The notes beneath the pieces are model-generated. The model ran no database searches. It saw only the letters and a list, made by a program, of their open reading frames with translations, and was not told the origin of the DNA. 64,000 nt of DNA from positions 1 through 64,000 of the forward strand of contig JBAYSY010000003.1 of assembly GCA_041675885.1 (NCBI GenBank), given 5' to 3'. Origin of the DNA: JBAYSY01 sp041675885. GTDB lineage: Bacteria; Pseudomonadota; Alphaproteobacteria; Rhodobacterales; Rhodobacteraceae. The position numbers and the translations under genes were made by a program. This document shows, piece by piece, positions 23,689 through 33,396 of this stretch. The stretch's first letter is position 1. The number at the start of each line of letters is the position of its first letter.

Positions 23689-26600
23689 ATGAGCCATCTT
23701 CTCGACCGATTGAACTTTCTGAAAACCACCCGCAAGGACGTGTTTTCCGGGGGCCACGGCCAGACCACCATCGAGAACCGCGACTGGGAAGACACCTATC
23801 GCAACCGCTGGCGGCACGACAAGATCGTGCGCTCGACCCATGGGGTGAACTGCACCGGCTCCTGCTCGTGGAAGATCTATGTCAAGTCCGGCATCGTCAC
23901 ATGGGAAACCCAGCAGACCGACTACCCGCGCACCCGCCCCGACCTGCCGAACCACGAACCGCGCGGCTGCGCCCGGGGGGCCAGCTATTCGTGGTATCTC
24001 TATTCCGCCAACCGGGTGAAGACGCCCTTGGTGCGGGGCCGGCTGATGAAGCTTTGGCGCGAAAAGCGCAAGACCATGACGCCGATTCAGGCGTGGGAGG
24101 CGATCCAGTCCGACCCGGAGGCGCGGGCCAGCTATACCCGCAAGCGCGGCTCGGGCGGGTTCGTGCGCGCGAACTGGGAAGAGGCGAACGAGATCACGGC
24201 CGCCGCCAACGCTTACACGGCAAGGAAATACGGCCCCGACCGGGTGTTCGGCTTTTCGCCCATCCCGGCGATGTCGATGATCTCCTATGCCGCAGGCACG
24301 CGCTACCTGTCGCTCCTGGGCGGCACCTGCATGTCGTTCTACGACTGGTATTGCGACCTGCCGCCGGCCAGCCCGCAGACATGGGGCGAACAGACCGACG
24401 TGCCGGAATCGGCCGACTGGTACAATGCCGGGTATCTGCTGATCTGGGGCTCGAACGTGCCGCAGACCCGCACTCCGGATGCGCATTTCTACACCGAAGC
24501 GCGCTATCGCGGCACCAAGTCGGCGGTGATCTGCCCCGACTATTCCGAGGCGGCCAAGTTTGGCGACATCTGGCTGAACGCGAAACAGGGCAGTGACGCG
24601 GCGCTGGGGATGGCCTTCGGCCATGTGATCCTGCGCGAGTTCCACCTTGACCGGCAGGTGCCCTATTTCGAGGACTACTGCCGCCGCTATTCCGACATGC
24701 CGATGCTGGTCAAGCTGGAAGACCGCGACGGGACGCTGGTCCCCGGCCATCAGCTGCGCGCCTCGGATTTCGAGGGCGGGCTGGGGCAGAAGGCCAACCC
24801 GGAATGGAAGACCGTGGCGCTGGACGATGCCACCGGCAAGCCGGTGGTCCCGAACGGATCGGTCGGGTTCCGCTGGAGCGCGGCGGGGGCCGCCGCCCCG
24901 GCCGGGGAAGCGGGCGAGAAAGACCCCGAAACCGGCTGCTGGAACCTTGAGGAGAAGGCCGGGGGCAAGGAGGTCAGGCTGAAGATGAGCCTGATCCTGG
25001 AGGAAGACCGCGACGAGGTGATGGGCGTGGCCTTCCCGTGGTTCGGGGCCGAGGCCACCAACGGCTGGGAAAACGATCCGCGCGGCGAAGTGCTGGTGCG
25101 CAACGTGCCGGTCAAGCGCGTCAGGCTGGCCGACGGCAAGGAACACTATGTCGCCACCGTCTTCGACCTGCTGTGCGCGAACTACAGCCTTGACCGGGGC
25201 CTTGGCGGCGATCACGTCGCGGCCGATTACGACGCCGACGTACCCTTCACCCCGGCATGGGCCGAACGCATCACCGGCGTGCCGCGCGACCGTATCGTGC
25301 ATGTGGCCCGCGAATTCGCCGCCAATGCCGAAAAGACCCGCGGCAAGTCGATGGTCATCATCGGCGCGGCGATGAACCACTGGTTCCACATGGACATGAA
25401 CTACCGCGCGGTCATCAACATGCTGGTGATGTGCGGCTGCGTCGGCCAGTCGGGCGGCGGCTGGGCGCATTACGTGGGCCAGGAAAAGCTGCGGCCGCAG
25501 ACCGGCTGGACCGCGCTGGCCTTCGCGCTGGACTGGTCACGGCCGCCGCGGCACATGAACTCGACCAGCGCCTGGTATGCCCATACCGACCAGTGGCGCT
25601 ACGAGACGGTGACGGCCGGGGAAATCCTGTCGCCGGTCGCGCCGGAAGGCGATTGGCAGAGCCTGAGCCTGATCGACTGCAACATCCGCGCCGAACGCAT
25701 GGGCTGGCTGCCCTCGGCGCCGCAGTTGAAAACCAACCCGCTGGAGGTGGGCCGCGCGGCGAAGGCGGCAGGGCAGGAGGCCAGGGACTACGTGGCCGAA
25801 CGGCTGAAATCGGGCGAGCTGGAAATGTCCTGCGAAGACCCGGACGCGCCGGAAAACTGGCCGCGCAACCTGTTCGTCTGGCGGTCGAACCTGCTCGGTT
25901 CCTCGGGCAAGGGGCATGAATATTTCCTCAAGCACCTGCTGGGCACCGATCACGGCGTGCTGGGCAAGGATCTGGGCGAGGAAGGCCGGGCGAAGCCGGT
26001 GGAGGCCCGCTGGCACGACGAGGCGCCCGAGGGCAAGCTGGACCTGCTGGTCTGCATCGACTTCCGCATGTCCACCACGGCGGTCTATGCCGATATCGTG
26101 CTGCCGACCGCAAGCTGGTATGAGAAGGACGACCTCAACACCAGCGACATGCACCCGTTCATCCACCCGCTGCAAGCGGCGGTGGACCCGGCCTATGAAA
26201 GCCGGACCGACTGGGAGATCTTCAAGGGCATCGCCCGCAAGTTCTCGGAAGTCGCGCCGGAGATCCTCGGGGTCGAGACCGATGTGGTGCAACTGCCGTT
26301 GCAGCACGACAGCGCGATGGAGATCGCCCAACCCGTTGTGCGCGACTGGAAGAAGGGCGAGTGCGATCTGATCCCCGGCAAGACCGCGCCCGCCTATATC
26401 GCGATCGAACGCGATTACCCGAACCTCTACGCCCGCTTCACCGCGCTGGGGCCGCTGATGGAAAAGGCCGGCAACGGCGGCAAGGGCATAAGCTGGAACA
26501 CCGAGGTGGAGGTGCATCACCTCAAGGCGCTCAACGGCACCCACACCGGCGATGGCCCGACCCGCGGCATGGCGAAGATCGAGACCGCCATCGACGCGGC

Positions 26601-27471
26601 CGAGGTGGTGCTGATGCTGGCGCCCGAGACCAACGGCGAGGTGGCCGTGAAGGCATGGGAGGCGCTGGGCAAGGCCACCGGCCGCGACCACAAGCACCTT
26701 GCCGAGGTCAAGGAGGACGAGAAGATCCGCTTCCGCGACATCGCCGCTCAGCCGCGCAAGATCATCTCGTCCCCCACATGGTCGGGGATCGAAAGCGAGG
26801 AGGTCTGCTACAACGCCGGATGGACCAACGTGCATGAGCTGATCCCGTGGCGCACGCTGTCGGGTCGGCAGCAGCTTTACCAGGACCACGAATGGATGCG
26901 TGCCTTCGGCGAAGGTTTCGTGACGTGGCGCCCGCCGGTCGATCTCAAGACCATCGCCCCGGCGGCGACCCGCGCGCTCGGCTCGACCGAAAAGCACGTG
27001 GTGCTGAACTTCATCACGCCGCACCAGAAATGGGGCATTCACTCGACCTATACCGACAACCTGCTGATGCTCACGCTCAACCGTGGCGGGCCGGTGGTCT
27101 GGCTGTCCGAGAACGATGCGGCCAAGGCCGATATCGCCGACAACGACTGGGTGGAGGTGTTCAACACCAACGGCGTCATCACCGCCCGCGCGGTGGTCAG
27201 CCAGCGGATGAAGGACGGCACGCTGTTCATGTATCACGCACAGGAAAAGATCGTGAACACGCCGGGGTCGCAGATCACCGGCAAGCGCGGCGGCATCCAC
27301 AACTCGGTCACGCGCACGGTGCTGAAACCGACCCATATGATCGGCGGCTATGCGCAGCTGTCCTATGGTTTCAACTACTACGGCACCGTGGGCAGCAACC
27401 GCGACGAGTTCGTGATCGTCCGCAGGATGGACAAGGTGGACTGGCTGGACCAGCCCCGGAAGGAGGCGTGA
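23689..27471 (+). CDS. narG: NarG, catalytic subunit of membrane nitrate reductase
   Basis: A 1260-residue molybdoenzyme reducing nitrate on the cytoplasmic face. The FS0 cluster motif with a histidine ligand is seen in THGVNCTGSC followed by RGCARG. The Mo-binding aspartate lies in SFYDWYCDLPPASP. The twin-arginine-like vestige of the family (LDRLNFLK) is at the N-terminus, but there is no export signal. The C-terminal molybdopterin dinucleotide-binding domain ends near residue 1255. The length matches family members. It is followed by narH after 3 bp. Confidence 0.97.
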   Translation: MSHLLDRLNFLKTTRKDVFSGGHGQTTIENRDWEDTYRNRWRHDKIVRSTHGVNCTGSCSWKIYVKSGIVTWETQQTDYPRTRPDLPNHEPRGCARGASYSWYLYSANRVKTPLVRGRLMKLWREKRKTMTPIQAWEAIQSDPEARASYTRKRGSGGFVRANWEEANEITAAANAYTARKYGPDRVFGFSPIPAMSMISYAAGTRYLSLLGGTCMSFYDWYCDLPPASPQTWGEQTDVPESADWYNAGYLLIWGSNVPQTRTPDAHFYTEARYRGTKSAVICPDYSEAAKFGDIWLNAKQGSDAALGMAFGHVILREFHLDRQVPYFEDYCRRYSDMPMLVKLEDRDGTLVPGHQLRASDFEGGLGQKANPEWKTVALDDATGKPVVPNGSVGFRWSAAGAAAPAGEAGEKDPETGCWNLEEKAGGKEVRLKMSLILEEDRDEVMGVAFPWFGAEATNGWENDPRGEVLVRNVPVKRVRLADGKEHYVATVFDLLCANYSLDRGLGGDHVAADYDADVPFTPAWAERITGVPRDRIVHVAREFAANAEKTRGKSMVIIGAAMNHWFHMDMNYRAVINMLVMCGCVGQSGGGWAHYVGQEKLRPQTGWTALAFALDWSRPPRHMNSTSAWYAHTDQWRYETVTAGEILSPVAPEGDWQSLSLIDCNIRAERMGWLPSAPQLKTNPLEVGRAAKAAGQEARDYVAERLKSGELEMSCEDPDAPENWPRNLFVWRSNLLGSSGKGHEYFLKHLLGTDHGVLGKDLGEEGRAKPVEARWHDEAPEGKLDLLVCIDFRMSTTAVYADIVLPTASWYEKDDLNTSDMHPFIHPLQAAVDPAYESRTDWEIFKGIARKFSEVAPEILGVETDVVQLPLQHDSAMEIAQPVVRDWKKGECDLIPGKTAPAYIAIERDYPNLYARFTALGPLMEKAGNGGKGISWNTEVEVHHLKALNGTHTGDGPTRGMAKIETAIDAAEVVLMLAPETNGEVAVKAWEALGKATGRDHKHLAEVKEDEKIRFRDIAAQPRKIISSPTWSGIESEEVCYNAGWTNVHELIPWRTLSGRQQLYQDHEWMRAFGEGFVTWRPPVDLKTIAPAATRALGSTEKHVVLNFITPHQKWGIHSTYTDNLLMLTLNRGGPVVWLSENDAAKADIADNDWVEVFNTNGVITARAVVSQRMKDGTLFMYHAQEKIVNTPGSQITGKRGGIHNSVTRTVLKPTHMIGGYAQLSYGFNYYGTVGSNRDEFVIVRRMDKVDWLDQPRKEA

Positions 27472-27474
27472 GCG

Positions 27475-28995
27475 ATGAAAATTCGTGCTCAGATCGGAAT
27501 GGTGCTGAACCTCGACAAATGCATCGGGTGTCATACCTGTTCGGTGACCTGCAAGAACGTCTGGACCAGCCGCGAAGGCGTCGAATACGCCTGGTTCAAC
27601 AACGTGGAGACCAAGCCCGGCATCGGCTATCCGAAGGACTGGGAAAACCAGAAACGCTGGAACGGCGGCTGGGCCCGGACCTCTTCGGGCAACCTGATCC
27701 CGAAACAGGGCGGCAAGTGGCGGATCCTGGCAAACCTGTTCGCCAACCCCGACCTGCCCGAGATCGACGACTTCTACGAGCCGTTCACCTTCGACTACGA
27801 CCATCTGAAATCCGCCCCCGAGATGGAGGCGTTCCCGACCGCCCGGCCGCGTTCGCTGGTCTCGGGCGAGCGGATCGAAAAGATCGAATGGGGCCCGAAC
27901 TGGGAGGAAATCCTGGGCGGGGAGTTCGCCAAGCGGTCGCAGGACTACAACTTCGAGGGCATCCAGAAGGAAATCTACGGCGAGTATGAAAACACCTTCA
28001 TGATGTATCTGCCGCGGCTGTGCGAGCATTGCCTCAACCCGGCCTGCGTCGCGTCGTGCCCCTCGGGCGCGATCTACAAGCGCGAGGAAGACGGGGTGGT
28101 GCTGATCGACCAGGAGAAATGCCGGGGCTGGCGGATGTGCGTCTCGGGCTGCCCCTACAAGAAGATCTATTACAACTGGTCATCCGGCAAATCCGAGAAA
28201 TGCACGCTGTGCTATCCGCGGCTGGAATCGGGCCAGCCCACGGTCTGTTCCGAAACCTGCGTCGGCCGGATCCGCTATCTCGGCGTCATGCTCTACGATG
28301 CCGACAAGATCGCCGATGCGGCCGGGGTCGAGGATGAGAAGAACCTCTACGACGCCCAGCTTGGCGTGTTCCTCGACCCGAACGACCCCGAGGTGATCGC
28401 GGCGGCGCGGGCCGAGGGCATTCCCGAGGACTGGATCAGGGGCGCGCAGAATTCGCCGATCTGGAAGATGGCGATGGAATGGAAGATCGCCTTCCCGCTG
28501 CACCCGGAATACCGCACCCTGCCGATGGTCTGGTATGTGCCGCCGCTGTCGCCGATCCAGAACGCGGCCGAGGGCGGCAAGATCGCCGCGCAGGACGACA
28601 TGCCCGACGTGCAGTCGCTGCGCATCCCGGTGCGCTACCTTGCCAACATGCTGACGGCGGGGGACGAGGCGCCGGTGGTTTCCGCGCTGGAACGGATGCT
28701 GGCGATGCGCGCCTACATGCGATCGAAGACCGTCGACGGGGTGGTCAACATCGGCGTGGCCAAGCGCGTGGGCCTGACGCCGCACCAGATCGACGAGATG
28801 TATCACCTGATGGCGATCGCCAATTACGAGGATCGTTTCGTCATCCCCACCACCCACCGCGAACTTGTGGAAGACGCCTACGACCTGCGCGGCGGTTGCG
28901 GTTTCACCGACGGCAACGGCTGCTCCACCGGCACCTCCGGCAAGTCGCTGTTCGGAGGCAAGAAGTTCCGCAGCCCGCAGGAGTTCATCGCATGA
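27475..28995 (+). CDS. narH: NarH, iron-sulfur subunit of nitrate reductase
   Basis: A 506-residue electron-transfer subunit with four cysteine groups: CIGCHTCSVTC near residues 16-26, CEHCLNPACVASCP near 183-196, CRGWRMCVSGCP (Trp in place of one Cys, marking the [3Fe-4S] cluster) and CTLCYPRL with CSETCVGR. These pass electrons from NarI haems to NarG. The stop overlaps the narJ start by 4 bp. Confidence 0.97.
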   Translation: MKIRAQIGMVLNLDKCIGCHTCSVTCKNVWTSREGVEYAWFNNVETKPGIGYPKDWENQKRWNGGWARTSSGNLIPKQGGKWRILANLFANPDLPEIDDFYEPFTFDYDHLKSAPEMEAFPTARPRSLVSGERIEKIEWGPNWEEILGGEFAKRSQDYNFEGIQKEIYGEYENTFMMYLPRLCEHCLNPACVASCPSGAIYKREEDGVVLIDQEKCRGWRMCVSGCPYKKIYYNWSSGKSEKCTLCYPRLESGQPTVCSETCVGRIRYLGVMLYDADKIADAAGVEDEKNLYDAQLGVFLDPNDPEVIAAARAEGIPEDWIRGAQNSPIWKMAMEWKIAFPLHPEYRTLPMVWYVPPLSPIQNAAEGGKIAAQDDMPDVQSLRIPVRYLANMLTAGDEAPVVSALERMLAMRAYMRSKTVDGVVNIGVAKRVGLTPHQIDEMYHLMAIANYEDRFVIPTTHRELVEDAYDLRGGCGFTDGNGCSTGTSGKSLFGGKKFRSPQEFIA

Positions 28996-29678
28996 AGACC
29001 TTCAAGGCTCTCTCCGCGCTCCTGACCTATCCCGGCGCCGATTTGCAGCAGGCGGCCCCGGCGATCGCCGCGCTTCTGCGAGAAGAAGGGCTGATCGGGC
29101 CGAACCGCATCGGCGATATCGAGCGGCTGGCCCGTGAACTGGCCGAGGGCGATCTCTACGATCTTCAGGAACGCTATGTCCTGCTGTTCGACCGCTCGCG
29201 CAGCCTCAGCCTGAACCTGTTCGAACACGTCCACGGCGAAAGCCGCGACCGGGGCGGGGCAATGGTCGATCTGCTGGAGACCTACCGGGCGGGCGGCTAC
29301 GACCTGGTCGGGCCGGAACTGCCCGACCACCTGCCGGTGCTGCTCGAATATCTTTCGACCCGACCCCTGCCCGAGGCAATCGGGCTGCTGGCCGATGCCG
29401 GGCATATCCTCGTCGCGCTGGCCGAACGGCTGGCCCGGCGCGAAACCCCCTATGCCGCGGTTCTCGATGCGCTGGTGACCATCGCCGCCATCAGTTCCAC
29501 CACCGAAGAGGCGCGGGCGCTGCTGGCCGAAGCCGACGACGACCCCGAAGACCTTGTTGCCCTCGATGCCGTCTGGACCGAGGCGCAGGTCACCTTCGGC
29601 CCCGATCCCAACGCCGGGTGCCCGGTCGCGCGCGACATGCTCGGCCGGATCGCCATGCCCCCCGCCGCCGCCGAGTGA
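28992..29678 (+). CDS. narJ: NarJ, nitrate reductase assembly chaperone
   Basis: A 228-residue cytoplasmic chaperone needed for cofactor insertion into NarG; it does not stay in the final enzyme. The TorD/NarJ helical fold is suggested by LSALLTYPGADLQQ, LYDLQERYVLLFDRSRSLSL and the conserved LFEHVHGESRDRGGAMVDL. The start at 28992 overlaps the narH stop (ATGA). It is in normal order before narI. Confidence 0.95.
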   Translation: MKTFKALSALLTYPGADLQQAAPAIAALLREEGLIGPNRIGDIERLARELAEGDLYDLQERYVLLFDRSRSLSLNLFEHVHGESRDRGGAMVDLLETYRAGGYDLVGPELPDHLPVLLEYLSTRPLPEAIGLLADAGHILVALAERLARRETPYAAVLDALVTIAAISSTTEEARALLAEADDDPEDLVALDAVWTEAQVTFGPDPNAGCPVARDMLGRIAMPPAAAE

Positions 29679-29692
29679 GAAGGACCCCGACC

Positions 29693-30379
29693 ATGCATAA
29701 CTTCGTTTTCGGAATCTTTCCCTACATCGCCCTGACCATCATGATCCTGGGCAGTATCGCGCGGTACGAGCGCGACCCCTTCACCTGGAAAAGCAAATCC
29801 AGCCAGATCCTGCGCAAGCGGCAGTTCGTACTGGGTTCGGTGCTGTTCCATGTCGGCGTGCTGGTGATCCTTGTCGGCCACGCCGCCGGCCTGTTGCTGC
29901 CCGCCGGGCTGTTCTACGCCTTCGGCATCAGTTCGGGCTTCAAGCAGGTCATGGCGGTCACGGTAGGCGGTATCGCCGGGGTGATGGCGCTGGCGGGCGG
30001 GGCGATCCTGCTGCACCGCCGGGTGACTGACCCGCGCATCCGCGCCAATTCCAGCTTCGGCGATACCGCGATCCTTGCCATTCTGGTGCTGCAACTGCTG
30101 CTGGGGCTGGGGACGATCATCCCGACGCTGGGCCATCTCGACGGCTCCGAGATGCTCAAGTTCATGGCCTGGGCGCAGGGGATCGTCTATTTCCGTGCCG
30201 GGGCGGCCGCGCAGATCGTCGATGTGAGCTGGATCTTCAAGACGCACATCTTCCTTGGCCTGCTGATCTTCGCCGTTTTCCCCTTCACCCGGCTGGTGCA
30301 TATCGTCTCGGCCCCGGTGCGTTACATCTGGCGGCCCGGGTTCCAGATCGTGCGCTCGCGCCGCGCGCGGACGGAGTGA
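29693..30379 (+). CDS. narI: NarI, cytochrome b subunit of nitrate reductase
   Basis: A 228-residue membrane subunit with five spans that oxidises quinol and binds two haems b. Candidate haem ligands are the histidines in LFHVGVLVILVGHAAG (N-terminal half) and in KTHIFLGLLIF and FTRLVHIV (C-terminal half). The N-terminus MHNFVFGIFPYIALTIMILG is typical. The ATG at 29693 follows AAGGACC. The next gene starts 5 bp after its stop. Confidence 0.96.
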   Translation: MHNFVFGIFPYIALTIMILGSIARYERDPFTWKSKSSQILRKRQFVLGSVLFHVGVLVILVGHAAGLLLPAGLFYAFGISSGFKQVMAVTVGGIAGVMALAGGAILLHRRVTDPRIRANSSFGDTAILAILVLQLLLGLGTIIPTLGHLDGSEMLKFMAWAQGIVYFRAGAAAQIVDVSWIFKTHIFLGLLIFAVFPFTRLVHIVSAPVRYIWRPGFQIVRSRRARTE

Positions 30380-30384
30380 CGCCG

Positions 30385-31191
30385 ATGCAGGCCCGTCCGC
30401 TCCTGCCGCCGGTCACCGTGAACGGGGTGGAGATCAGCGCCGCCCGCATCGCGGCCGAAGCCCAGATGCACCCCGCGCCGAAGGGCAAGCCGGGCCATGC
30501 CTGGCAGGCGGCGGCGCGGGCGCTGGCGATGCGTGAACTGCTGTTGCAGGAGGCCCGGGCGCGTGAAATCGCCCCGGCCCCTGTGGAACTTGCCCCCGGC
30601 CAGCTGGAAACCGAGGAGGAGGCGCTGATCCGCCAGCTTCTGGAAGCCGCCGTCACGCCGGAACCGCCCGGCGACCCCGAGCTGCGCGCCCGCTACGAGG
30701 CCCGGCCCGACCGCTTCCGCGCCCCCGCGCTTTACGAGGCCGCGCATATCCTGATCGCCACCCCGCCGGGCACCGACCGGGCCGAGGCGCGGGCAAGGGC
30801 CGATGCGTTGCTCGATGAGTTGCGCGCCGATCCGGGCCGGTTCGGGGCACTGGCGCGCGAATACAGCGCCTGTTCCTCGGCCGCGAACGGCGGCGCGCTG
30901 GGGCAGATCAGCAGCGGCGACACCGTGCCCGAGTTCGAGGCCGTGCTGGTCGCCCTGCCCGAAGGCGCCATCGCGCCCGAGCCGGTGGAAACCCGCTACG
31001 GCTTTCATCTGATCCGGCTTGATGCCCGGGCCGAGGGCGCGATACTGCCCTTCGACGCCGTGTTGCCCCGACTGCGCGAGGCGGCGCAAAAGGCCGCGTG
31101 GACCCGTGCCAGCCGCGCCTTCGCCGCCAGGCTGGCCGAGGGGGCCGAGATCACCGGCATCAGCCTGCAACCGCAAGGAGTCCCGCCATGA
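30385..31191 (+). CDS. Parvulin-type peptidyl-prolyl isomerase in the nar operon
   Basis: About 268 residues. A PpiC/rotamase domain covers about 115-215 (YEAAHILIATPPG, FGALAREYSACSSAANGGALG, TRYGFHLIRLD). The N-terminal helical part resembles NifM/SurA-like isomerases. No signal peptide is visible, so it should act in the cytoplasm, perhaps in folding of NarGH. The ATG at 30385 is preferred (GGAG 8 nt upstream) over a GTG at 30376 that overlaps narI. The stop overlaps moeA by 4 bp, so it is cotranscribed with nar. Confidence 0.85.
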   Translation: MQARPLLPPVTVNGVEISAARIAAEAQMHPAPKGKPGHAWQAAARALAMRELLLQEARAREIAPAPVELAPGQLETEEEALIRQLLEAAVTPEPPGDPELRARYEARPDRFRAPALYEAAHILIATPPGTDRAEARARADALLDELRADPGRFGALAREYSACSSAANGGALGQISSGDTVPEFEAVLVALPEGAIAPEPVETRYGFHLIRLDARAEGAILPFDAVLPRLREAAQKAAWTRASRAFAARLAEGAEITGISLQPQGVPP

Positions 31192-32468
31192 TCACGCTTG
31201 CAGAGGCCACCTCCGGCGCCTGTGGCTGCGATGCCGGGGATGCCGACGAAGGGCTGATCCCGGTCGATGAGGCGCTGGCCGCCGTGCTGGCCATGGCCCG
31301 CCCGGTGGCCGGGGTCGAGTCCCTGCCGCTGGCCGGGGTCACGGGCCGGGCGCTGGCCGAACCGGTCTCGGCACAGGCGGACATGCCGCCGTTCGACGCT
31401 TCGGCGATGGACGGCTACGCGATCCGGCTGGCGGCACTGAAGGGGCCGGGGCCGTGGCAACTGCCGGTCAGGGGCCGGGTGGCGGCAGGCGACGCGCCCC
31501 CGCGCCAGCCCGCCCTTGCCGCGCTGCGCATCCTGACCGGCGCCCCGCTGCCCGCGGGCTGCGACGCGGTGGTGATGCAGGAACACGTGACGCGCGAAGG
31601 CGACACGATCACCCTGACCGCCCGGCCCGAACCCGGCCAGCACATCCGCCGCGCGGGTGAGGACATGGCCGCGGGTGCCGAACTGCTGCCCGCCGGGCGG
31701 CTTGTCGGTGTACGCGAGGCCGCGGCGATCGCGGCGGCGGGGATGGCGGCGGTACGGGTGCGGCGGCGGCTGCGGGTGACGATCCTCTCGACCGGATCGG
31801 AGCTTGCGGAGCCCGGGCAGGCGCTGGCTCCGGGGCAGATCTGGAACTGCAACCGCTACCAGTTGTGCGCGGCGCTGACCCGGCCGTGGATCACGCTTTC
31901 TGACCTCGGCATCGTTTCGGACCGGCCCGACCATCTGGCGCATATGCTGCGCACCGCCGCCGAACGGTCCGATCTGGTGGTCACCACCGGCGGCGTCTCG
32001 GTGGGGGACGAAGACCACATGCCCGCCGTGCTGCGCGGCATCGGCGGCGAGGTGAAGGCGATGCGGCTGGCGATCAAGCCGGGCAAGCCGCTGCTGATCG
32101 GCCGTCTCGGCAGCGCGCTGGTTCTCGGGCTGCCGGGCAATCCGGTGGCGACCTTCGTCGGCTGGACCGTGTTCGGCGCCCGCATCGCCGAGGCGCTGGC
32201 GGGGATCGCGGGCACTGGCCCGCGCCGGGTTCTGGCCCGCGCCGGCTTCGACCTGATCCGCCGCCCCGGCCGGTGCGAGTTCCGCCCCGCCCGGATCGGC
32301 GGCTATGACGCCAGCGGGGCGCAGGTGCTGGAAATCGGCCCGCTGGGTTTTTCCCACCGCACCGCGCTGCTTGCCGCCGCCGACGGTCTGGCGCTGATCC
32401 CGGCCGGGGCCGACCGGATCAGCAAGGGCGACGTGCTGGAATTCATGCCCTTCGCCCCGGCCTGGTGA
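31188..32468 (+). CDS. moeA: MoeA, molybdopterin molybdenumtransferase
   Basis: A 426-residue enzyme that inserts molybdate into adenylylated molybdopterin in the cytoplasm. The MoeA core is visible: PFDASAMDGYAI, ILTGAPLPAGCDAVVMQE, LSTGSEL, VVTTGGVSVGDEDHMP and LVLGLPGNPVATFV, followed by the C-terminal beta domain. The N-terminus has an unusual Cys pair, GACGCDAG. The ATG overlaps the isomerase stop. Its place at the end of nar ties cofactor supply to nitrate respiration; SoxC also needs it. Confidence 0.94.
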   Translation: MITLAEATSGACGCDAGDADEGLIPVDEALAAVLAMARPVAGVESLPLAGVTGRALAEPVSAQADMPPFDASAMDGYAIRLAALKGPGPWQLPVRGRVAAGDAPPRQPALAALRILTGAPLPAGCDAVVMQEHVTREGDTITLTARPEPGQHIRRAGEDMAAGAELLPAGRLVGVREAAAIAAAGMAAVRVRRRLRVTILSTGSELAEPGQALAPGQIWNCNRYQLCAALTRPWITLSDLGIVSDRPDHLAHMLRTAAERSDLVVTTGGVSVGDEDHMPAVLRGIGGEVKAMRLAIKPGKPLLIGRLGSALVLGLPGNPVATFVGWTVFGARIAEALAGIAGTGPRRVLARAGFDLIRRPGRCEFRPARIGGYDASGAQVLEIGPLGFSHRTALLAAADGLALIPAGADRISKGDVLEFMPFAPAW

Positions 32469-32499
32469 GCGGCCACCCCGGCCACCTCGACCCCGGCGG

Positions 32500-33396
32500 T
32501 CAGTCCGAGGACAGCACGGCGGCGCATTGGCCGGGCAGGTCGGCCATGGTGAATTCGCGCGGATGCGGCGGGCGGGGCTGGCGCGGCTGCGGCGCCGCGT
32601 TCGGGTCGCGCCGGGGCGGGTTCAGGTAGTCGGTCACCCACCATGTCAGCGTGTCGTCGCAGCCGTTGCCGCCGTTCGACAGCTTGGCCACCGTGGGGGT
32701 CTGGGGCTGGCAGTGCCGTGCGCCCGAGGGGCATTTCAGCCGCACGTGGAAATGGGTGTCGTGGCCGTGGAACGGCCGGATCTTCTGGAGCCACGGCGTA
32801 TCGGCCCGGGTCGCGGTCCTGCACATCTCGACCTTGACCGCCGCGGCCACGAAGATGCGGTCCACCCGCGGGTCCGAGGCCGCTGCCCGCATGATCGCGT
32901 GATGCGCCGGGCTCCAGTCCCGCGTCACCCTGCGCTGGTCGGCGCTGCGGACGGTGATCGAACTGATGTTCTCGCGCTCGCGCCGGGTCAGGTTCAGCCG
33001 CTGCGGCGGCAGCATCCAGATATCGGCATCCAGCCCGATCTGGTGCGAGGTATGGCCCGAGGTCATCGGCCCGCCGCGCGGCTGGCTGATGTCGCCGATA
33101 TAAAGGCCGGGCCAGCCGTGGCGCGTGGCCTCGCGCGAGAGGCCGGTCAGGAAGTCGATCATCTCGGGATGGCCCCAGTTGCGGTTGCGCGACAGCCGCA
33201 TCGCCTGCCAGGTCGGCCCGGTCTCGGGCAGTTGCACCAGCCCGGCGGCGCAGCCCCGCGCATAGCTGCCGATCGGCGCGGGCGGCTGGGCCGAGGGCGC
33301 GGTGCGCGCGCCGAAAAGCTGGTTGGCAAGCTGCTGGGCATCCGCCGCCGCGGGCAGGGCCAGAAGCACGAGGATCAGCGCGAGACTGCGGACCAT
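32500..33396 (-). CDS. mepA: MepA, penicillin-insensitive murein endopeptidase
   Basis: A 298-residue periplasmic metallopeptidase that cuts D-Ala-meso-diaminopimelate crosslinks in peptidoglycan. The signal peptide is about 1-20 (LPAAADAQQ). The LAS-type zinc motifs are SGHTSHQIGLDADIW and HDTHFHVRLKCP, both complete. Several cysteines of the family (CAAG, MCRTA, HCQP, GCDD) are conserved. The gene converges on moeA and overlaps the upstream MFS gene by 22 bp. Confidence 0.94.
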   Translation of the reverse strand: MVRSLALILVLLALPAAADAQQLANQLFGARTAPSAQPPAPIGSYARGCAAGLVQLPETGPTWQAMRLSRNRNWGHPEMIDFLTGLSREATRHGWPGLYIGDISQPRGGPMTSGHTSHQIGLDADIWMLPPQRLNLTRRERENISSITVRSADQRRVTRDWSPAHHAIMRAAASDPRVDRIFVAAAVKVEMCRTATRADTPWLQKIRPFHGHDTHFHVRLKCPSGARHCQPQTPTVAKLSNGGNGCDDTLTWWVTDYLNPPRRDPNAAPQPRQPRPPHPREFTMADLPGQCAAVLSSD

